Part shown: in pieces, positions 3,775 through 6,620 of the stretch | Layout: each line of letters opens with the position of its first letter | Position numbering within the stretch: position 1 is the first letter of the stretch | Assembly (NCBI GenBank): GCA_013815395.1 | Contig: JACDGH010000148.1 | Span: 1 to 6,620, forward strand | Direction: 5' to 3' | DNA length: 6,620 nt | Source: Parachlamydiaceae bacterium | GTDB taxonomy: Bacteria > Chlamydiota > Chlamydiia > Chlamydiales > Parachlamydiaceae | The notes under the pieces: model-generated | What the model saw: only the letters and a program-made list of their open reading frames with translations | What the model was told of the DNA's origin: nothing | Database searches by the model: none | Program-made: the position numbers and the translations under genes

Positions 3775-6620
3775 ATGACAGAATTGCCAAGAGCAAAAGA
3801 ATTGCCAAAAGCTTACGATGCTAAAATTGTTGATTCCAAATGGTATGAATTTTGGATGAATAACAATTTCTTTAAAGCCGATCCCTCTTCTACAAAACCG
3901 GCTTATTGCATCGTCATGCCCCCACCAAATGTTACTGGGGCTTTGCATATGGGACATGCTCTTGTCAATACACTGCAAGACACTCTGATAAGATGGAAGC
4001 GCATGAGCGGTTTTGAAACCCTTTGGGTTCCCGGCACTGATCATGCAGGTATTTCCACTCAAACAATCGTTGAACGCCATCTCATTCGCACCACTGGAAA
4101 AAAACGCAAAGATTTTAAACGCGAAGAGTTCCTTGAACATGTTTGGAAATGGAAAGAAGAAAAAGAAAACAATATTTTATCACAGCTTAAGCGCGTAGGA
4201 TGCTCTTGCGATTGGTCACGGTTGCGCTTTACCATGGATGTGGGCAACAATCAAGCCGTTAAGACCATGTTTAAAAAGATGTATGATGCGGGCTTAATCT
4301 ATCGCGGAGATTATTTGGTCAATTGGGATCCCGTCACTCAAACAGCCATTGCCGATGACGAAGTTGAATATGAAGACCGACAATCATTTTTATGGCATCT
4401 AAAATACCCTTTAAAAGATGGTTCGGGCTATGTCCATATAGCAACAACTCGTCCTGAAACCATGCTTGGTGACACAGCCATCGCTGTTTCGCCAAAGGAC
4501 TCTCGCTACGCCCACCTTATAGGTAAAAAAGTTATTTTACCTCTGATGGAAAGGGAAATTCCAATTATCGCAGATCATCATGTCGATCCAGATTTCGGTA
4601 CAGGTATGGTTAAGGTGACACCTGCCCATGATCCAAATGACTACCAAATGGGACTGACGCACAAATTGCCATTTATTAATATTATGACACCCGATGGCAA
4701 GATTAATGAAAACGGAGGCCCTTTCCAAGATAAAACCATGGAAGAGGCGCGTTTATTAGTTATTGATGCCATGAAAGAATTGGGATTGCTAGAAAAAGCA
4801 GAACCACACATTAATCGCGTCGGGGTTTCCTATCGTTCTAAAGCCACTATCGAACCTTATATGTCGAAGCAGTGGTTCATTCATATGGAAAACTTTGGTA
4901 CAAAATTGCGCGCCGCTGTTGAGCAAGGTCGCACCGACCTAATCCCTAAAAACTGGGAAAATACTTACTACCACTGGATCGATAACTTGCGCGATTGGTG
5001 CATTAGTCGTCAATTATGGTGGGGACATCGTATTCCTATTTGGTACCACCGCGAAGATCCGAGCAACATCCTTTGCTATGATGGTGAAGGTGAGCCTGAA
5101 GAAGTGCGCAATAATCCTAATGACTGGATTCAAGATGAAGATGTTTTAGACACCTGGTTTTCTTCTGCCCTCTGGCCATTTTCAACCCTTGGATGGCCTG
5201 AAAAAACACCTGATCTTAACAAATTTTATCCCAATTCAGTCTTAGTCACCGGACACGATATCCTCTTCTTCTGGGTGGCACGTATGATCCTCATGGGCGA
5301 ATTTGCTATGGATCAGGCCCCCTTTCCAGAAACCTTCCTTCATGGATTAATCTACGGAAAATCTTACTGGCGCGCATTACCGGGCGGCGGAATTTCCTAT
5401 TTGAATGATACAGAGCGACGAGAGTACGAGCTAGGCAAACCCATTCCAAATGATGTACAAAGCAAATGGGAAAAAATGTCCAAAACTAAAGGGAACATCA
5501 TCGATCCCCTTGAAATCATTGAAGAATATGGCACGGATGCTATGCGCATGGCATTATGTGCAAGCGCTACACAAGCTCGTGAAATTGATATGGACCACCG
5601 TCGTTTTGAAGAATTTAAGAATTTTACCAATAAAGTTTGGAATGGTGCGCGCTTTATTTTCATGAACTTAAACGGCGATAATCCTTTGACTTCTGAAGAA
5701 TTTGGGCAAGGTCTGGATAATGCGTTATTAGGACTGGAAGATCATTGGATTTTATCTAAACTCAATCACACCATTCAAAGCGTTAATAAAAAATTAGAAA
5801 ATTATTTATTTGATCAAGCTGCTTTAGAAGCCTATGATTTCTTTTGGAAAGAATTTTGCTCTTACTACCTTGAAATAGCAAAACCTATCCTCTTTAATAA
5901 GGTCGGCTCCCCTGCAGAACGCAAAAATAAGCAAAAACTTTTAGTTATCCTTCTTTGCCAGGCAATGCGCTTAATGCATCCTACGGCGCCTTTTATTACC
6001 GAAGAGCTTTTTCAAATTTTAAAAGAGTCTTATGGCACGGCCGTAGCTCAATCAGCAAAGGATCCATACACCACCGAAGCGATTATTGCATTAAATTGTC
6101 CTGCCTGCATTGTGGCAGCTTATCCAGTGGCACAAATCACTGATATTAATCTTAAAATAGAGCAAACCTTCGAATTGGTTGAAAAAGTAGTTTACATGAT
6201 TCGCAATATTCGCGGCGAAATGAAGCTTCCTCCTGCCACTTCGACAGATATTCATATAGTGGGGGATCCTGAGGATCAAGAATATTACATCATTAGGGAC
6301 CACCGTCATATTATTGCAGCATTGGTTAGAACGAATTCTATCGAAATGCACTATGGAAATCCTATCATAGGCTTTTCAAGTACAGGTGTTTTCAATAAAC
6401 TAAAAATAATTATCCCTTTGCCAAATGAACTCCTAAAACAGGAACAGACGCGGCTTATTAAAGAAAAAGATCGATTGATCCTTTCCATTGAAAAGTTAGC
6501 TTTACAGCTGAAAAATACCGATTTCGTTAACAACGCTCCACCACAACTGATTGAAAAAAACAAAAATCAATTGCAACAATCCGAAAGGGAACTAGCTGAA
6601 ATTAATACTAAGCTTATAGC
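3775..6620 (+). CDS. valS: Valyl-tRNA synthetase, C-terminus cut by window end
   Basis: This class I synthetase charges tRNA-Val with valine and hydrolyses mischarged threonyl-tRNA. It reads without a stop from ATG 3775 (AGGA at 3765-3768) through 948 codons and then leaves the window. Domains in order: the HIGH-type motif in PPPNVTGALHMGH (HMGH 58-61); the CP1 editing domain, with ATTRPET (223-229) and GTGMVKVTPAHDPND (275-289); the CISRQLWWGHRIPIW region (409-423); DTWFSSALWPFS (459-470); the signature loop KMSKT (567-571), with Thr in place of the usual final Ser; the anticodon-binding helical domain (about 655-800); and a basic coiled-coil tRNA arm from about 886. Between HGL (523-525) and KMSKT lie 41 residues, against about 7 in bacterial ValRS such as Thermus as I recall it. 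The extra segment (about 528-562, GKSYW to DVQSKWE) matches my memory of chlamydial ValRS. Probably only a few residues are missing at the end. The gene is essential and cytoplasmic. Confidence 0.97.
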   Translation, partial: MTELPRAKELPKAYDAKIVDSKWYEFWMNNNFFKADPSSTKPAYCIVMPPPNVTGALHMGHALVNTLQDTLIRWKRMSGFETLWVPGTDHAGISTQTIVERHLIRTTGKKRKDFKREEFLEHVWKWKEEKENNILSQLKRVGCSCDWSRLRFTMDVGNNQAVKTMFKKMYDAGLIYRGDYLVNWDPVTQTAIADDEVEYEDRQSFLWHLKYPLKDGSGYVHIATTRPETMLGDTAIAVSPKDSRYAHLIGKKVILPLMEREIPIIADHHVDPDFGTGMVKVTPAHDPNDYQMGLTHKLPFINIMTPDGKINENGGPFQDKTMEEARLLVIDAMKELGLLEKAEPHINRVGVSYRSKATIEPYMSKQWFIHMENFGTKLRAAVEQGRTDLIPKNWENTYYHWIDNLRDWCISRQLWWGHRIPIWYHREDPSNILCYDGEGEPEEVRNNPNDWIQDEDVLDTWFSSALWPFSTLGWPEKTPDLNKFYPNSVLVTGHDILFFWVARMILMGEFAMDQAPFPETFLHGLIYGKSYWRALPGGGISYLNDTERREYELGKPIPNDVQSKWEKMSKTKGNIIDPLEIIEEYGTDAMRMALCASATQAREIDMDHRRFEEFKNFTNKVWNGARFIFMNLNGDNPLTSEEFGQGLDNALLGLEDHWILSKLNHTIQSVNKKLENYLFDQAALEAYDFFWKEFCSYYLEIAKPILFNKVGSPAERKNKQKLLVILLCQAMRLMHPTAPFITEELFQILKESYGTAVAQSAKDPYTTEAIIALNCPACIVAAYPVAQITDINLKIEQTFELVEKVVYMIRNIRGEMKLPPATSTDIHIVGDPEDQEYYIIRDHRHIIAALVRTNSIEMHYGNPIIGFSSTGVFNKLKIIIPLPNELLKQEQTRLIKEKDRLILSIEKLALQLKNTDFVNNAPPQLIEKNKNQLQQSERELAEINTKLI

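Noticed and set aside
3763..6563. Several short reading frames on both strands within valS
   Set aside because: All lie inside the uninterrupted ValRS frame, which contains every expected class I motif in order.

Overview
The window is AT-rich bacterial DNA, most probably from a member of the Chlamydiae (a Parachlamydia-like amoeba symbiont rather than a Chlamydia pathogen). The main reason is the valyl-tRNA synthetase at the right end. It carries phrases I recognise from chlamydial ValRS (a Cys-Ser-Cys-Asp-Trp-Ser run and DDEVEYE), and a roughly 34-residue insertion just before the KMSKS loop. The assignment rests on remembered family features, not on a search.

Layout from left to right. 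Bases 1-300 hold no convincing gene; they look like degenerate dispersed-repeat DNA with two GC-rich patches that both end in GGCGATATAA. Bases 318-348 form a MerR-type promoter with a 19-bp spacer and a near-perfect dyad. It drives a 252-residue TipA/Mta-like MerR regulator (373-1131) with a drug-binding TipAS domain, and a strong internal ribosome site sits exactly at the domain boundary. A 13-bp perfect hairpin (1143-1182) follows. Bases 1132-1477 are otherwise intergenic, apart from a 46-codon ORF (1259-1399) that has a good Shine-Dalgarno but may be a decayed IS3-type transposase tail.

A Nudix hydrolase (1478-1966) and a short-chain dehydrogenase (1997-2812) lie 30 bp apart on the + strand and probably form a two-gene operon. 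A large imperfect inverted repeat (2909-3004) separates them from a convergent GNAT acetyltransferase on the - strand (3051-3581). The GNAT gene and valS (3775 to the window edge) diverge from a 193-bp intergenic region, with a plausible - strand promoter and a small dyad upstream of valS.

Functionally, valS is a core translation gene. The rest is an accessory cassette of a ligand-sensing regulator, a nucleotide-type hydrolase, an oxidoreductase and an acetyltransferase. The MerR operator appears only once in the window, upstream of the regulator itself, so autoregulation is supported but control of the Nudix-SDR pair is not. I see no CRISPR array, no tRNA or rRNA, no intact mobile element and no clear undescribed defence-like system. 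The most interesting items are the internal start in the MerR gene, the long inverted repeat and the possible transposase remnant.
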